Shown piece after piece: positions 61,215 through 64,000 of a stretch of 64,000 nt of DNA; position 1 is the stretch's first letter; every line of letters starts with the position of its first letter. The position numbers and the translations under genes were made by a program. The stretch lies in contig CM035235.1 in assembly GCA_020226215.1 (NCBI GenBank), positions 41,077,352 to 41,141,351 of the forward strand, read 5' to 3'. The notes under the pieces are model-generated. The model worked only from the letters and a program-made list of their open reading frames with translations. It was not told where the DNA came from and made no database searches. Source of the DNA: Sindora glabra. Taxonomy: Eukaryota > Streptophyta > Magnoliopsida > Fabales > Fabaceae.

Positions 61215-64000
61215 ATAAAACTCTACAAGGCTAGCTTTCATTATCCCACCACTAGTCTTCATCTTGGTGCTCGCTTCCTTGGTCAACTAGTGGCTTATCC
61301 TTCAATGGAACATCGAGTGGTATAATCAATTTTTGGAACAAATAACTGAAATAATAGTCATAGTTGTCAATCTAGCTCTGCTAGATAGCAAGCTATTATT
61401 GTTCGGTTATCATCACCCAATTATTCCACTTAATTTCCTTTCATGCCTTTGTAAGCTATGAATTTTCCCCTTTGATCATGCTTTAACTTCTGTAGTTAGG
61501 CTTATAAGGATGAGCTAGCCATGGAAGGTGAAAGCTTAGCAACCTAGCATGCCTATAATTTTAAGCCATAAATATAGCCATTTTTTTGTTCTAGCTACAT
61601 TTTATGAACTTATGTGGAGTTAGCTTCACCACCATTAACTAATGCTAAAGAAGAGTGCTCCTCCAACATCCTAGAATACTCATCTTACAAAATTAAATTT
61701 GAAAGTTAACCATTTTTATTTACTATATGGAATGTAATACATATTAGAAAAAGTAATTAAATCTTACTCAAATCCTCTCTAAAATATAGTTAACAAATTC
61801 CTTGTTACTCTTCTTATGCATATTAGTGTGAGTATGCATGAACAAGTGTGGAGCAATAGGTATTAGACTAAGACTAGTCACCTCAAAACTTATATGTAGA
61901 ATAAAAGTAAGTTATAGAATAAAACAAAACTAAGTTAGTTGGGTAGCATATGTGATCACATATTAAAAGTAACAATTATTAATGTTTCATCATCTTCCTC
62001 TTATGCTCAGACATAAAGATGGAACCGCTAGTATGCAAGCTCCCTTCAGTAGTAGATGCCTTATTTTTTTATAAGCATTTTACTTTTTCTTGAAGTTAAT
62101 ATCTTCATCCTACTTCTTTTAGAAATTATAAAAAATGAGGCCAAGCACTTATTTAAGCTTCCATGCCGAGCCTTTCCTTATTCAGTCCACTATGCCTTGA
62201 TAATTTACCACAACATTATAAGCAAAATTTTTCTTTATCAAGTACATAAGCTCAAAATTTTGCTTTTATGCAACCTATAAACATTGAACAATTGAAGTCA
62301 AATGAGTGTAAATTGACAAATTAAAGTATAAATACAAAGTTAACAATCACTAAACCTATATTTACCTACTAATAACTAAACCACGAATATTTAAGGTTTA
62401 AGGAGACTCTACTATAGTAAGGGCCATCTTTATGAAGTGAGCTTAAACCAATTTTGTTATGTTTCTATTAAGACTATGCTAAGATGAAGTGATCAACCTG
62501 CAAGCAAATACATTAGTAACATACCAATAGTGATTGTAAAAAATATCAATATATTAATAAATTTCATCAAAATTGGTTGTTAATTAAATAATACTTACAA
62601 GTATTCCTCCAAATGTGTCCAAACTATACCATTATCTAGGTCTTTATTCCAAGGCAAAGCTAATGGCCACCCCAAATCAATTGTCAATATAAAAGCACTT
62701 TACTAGATGGGTTGCTCCTAGCTAGGCTGTTGAATATGTTACTTTGAGTTTTGATTCTTAAGCAAGAGACCATGAGGAATGAGACTCTTGTCTAAGTGAC
62801 TAGCGAAGTAGTGCTTGCTAACCAATCTATGATTTTGATGTAGTGAGGGCGGATGGTATGGCAGATGGTATGGCAGATGGTGTCATGACTGGTGTAGCAT
62901 TCCAAGTTACAAAAGAAGATAGAGATGTTAGATGTCCCTACTCTAAAAGTACTAACTAGATTTGCCTAACAACCACCCTCACATTTACCTTTTGACAATG
63001 TTACTGATGACACTAATGATTATCTAATTTAGTAGCTTTTATATTTTGCATTGACTTTTTATTTGTCACGTTATATTATTATATATTGATATTATGGTGA
63101 TTTGTTATTATATACTATTTGTGATTTTATTTTATATATTTTACTCCTGTCTTATTTAGTATTATAATTGATATAATAATATTTATAAATTATTAATAAT
63201 TGTAAAATTTATTTATGAGTGCTGTCAATTTACTTTATAATGTTTATCATTGAAAATAATTTCTAAAAAATAGATAAAAATATTTAAAAAAATTATATAA
63301 TCTAAATCGATAGAAAATAATTAAAAAAGAAATAAAAATGGTCTATACAAATGACATTATCATCCTAATAGGTATAATTCTTTTATAAAAAATAGAAAGC
63401 AACTCTACACAAACAATATATTATTTGTATCTTGACTTAACATGGATAATATACATTGACAACACATGTCTTTTATATAGTTTATAACAATTGTGACCAC
63501 TTTAAAAATCATCTATGCAGGTGATAACACCCACAAGTATATATCAACAATTCAATATAAATGAAATTATCATCTGCACTTGTTTTTATTAACAACAACT
63601 AGGTACAAATTGATCATTTTTGTCATTAGCATAGGTGATTATTCCTGTAATGTTTTCATTTTAACCTCTTATTTAGTTGAGGAGAAAATGGAAATGAAAG
63701 AGGAGAAATTTCTTAAATTTAAATTTGAATTTATTAGAAAATTGATCTCACAATAAGTTTTATTTTTAATATTTATTTCTTTCCTCCTTTCTCTCCATCC
63801 AAACAAAAGAGAAAAGAAAAATTTTTAAATTTCTTTCATCCTTATTTTCCATTTCTCCATCTAAATTAAGCCTAAATGATTTAAACGGAGATTACAAATC
63901 TGAATTGATTTGTACCGGAGTGTATTTCTAATAATTATTGAGAATTAAGGTTTAAAGAAGAAAATGATGGAATAATTATAACTAAAGTCAAAGTCTTTAA
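61211..64000. other. Intergenic DNA, no gene supported
   Basis: The part 61211-62950 is less AT-rich and could be old transposon sequence, but I could not align any protein on either strand. A short tandem repeat, GATGGTATGGCA, lies at 62862-62884. The frame at 62056-62280 is not recognised. 62950-64000 is plain AT-rich DNA. Confidence 0.4.
62860..62884. repeat. Short tandem repeat, 12-bp unit
   Basis: The unit GATGGTATGGCA occurs twice and is followed by a third partial GATGGTGT. Confidence 0.8.

Noticed and set aside
62838..62847. GATGTAGTG as right end of a CACTA element starting at 57779
   Set aside because: The inverted match to CACTACAAAAAA is weak and the 3-bp flanks do not agree.

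Overview
The window looks like a gene-poor, very AT-rich stretch of nuclear DNA from a flowering plant, probably a eudicot. The reasons are plant-type LTR retrotransposons, a CACTA transposon, an RTE-type LINE, a tRNA-derived SINE-like unit, and host genes of plant families (a BAP-like C2 protein and an mTERF protein). I see no bacterial or organellar gene. The species cannot be named from the sequence.

Layout. 1-4277: AT-rich DNA with a (TA)n tract and no gene. 4278-5891: a solo LTR with a perfect 5-bp target duplication (TAGGC). 6780-7823: a broken Ty1-copia gag-pol on the minus strand. 8969-9781: a deleted LTR copy. 9890-10380: a cluster of TTTCACGTAAA-like motifs. 10500-13670: two related LTRs placed end to end, the second a solo LTR flanked by GAACA. 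15299-16560: a likely Ty1-copia LTR and leader. 17160-21700: a decayed Ty3/gypsy chromovirus with a readable integrase remnant and a 3' LTR. 22443-27183: a complete non-autonomous CACTA transposon with 33-bp terminal inverted repeats, a TAG duplication, GCGGCAA-type subterminal repeats, and captured host DNA. 27585-35600: a 124-bp minisatellite split by a 7.4-kb Athila/Tat-like LTR retrotransposon, whose gag is in turn split by a solo LTR. 38451-39330: an mTERF pseudogene. 39673-39912: a LINE RNase H remnant. 44815-47700: an RTE-like LINE on the minus strand. 48501-53960: a large LTR element with no coding interior (LARD-like), minus strand. 54140-54691: the only intact host gene I can support, an intronless C2-domain gene. 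55172-64000: terminal pieces of CACTA-like elements, a possible MITE, a degenerate minisatellite, a SINE-like unit and simple repeats.

The most interesting object is the CACTA element. On its minus strand it carries what looks like the 5' part of a plant serine/proline-rich gene: a probable 5'-UTR exon, a UTR intron, coding exon 1, a 495-bp intron with GT..AG ends, and exon 2. Joining the two coding exons gives the family signature up to GGKHDYD, where a stop replaces the expected tryptophan. A second possible exon from another source lies at 24532-24610. The retained introns point to capture of genomic DNA rather than of mRNA.

Apart from the C2 gene nothing here works as a pathway. The window records nested insertions: a minisatellite, then an Athila-like element, then a second LTR element reduced to a solo LTR. 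Family assignments come from recalled protein and element consensus patterns, not from a search.
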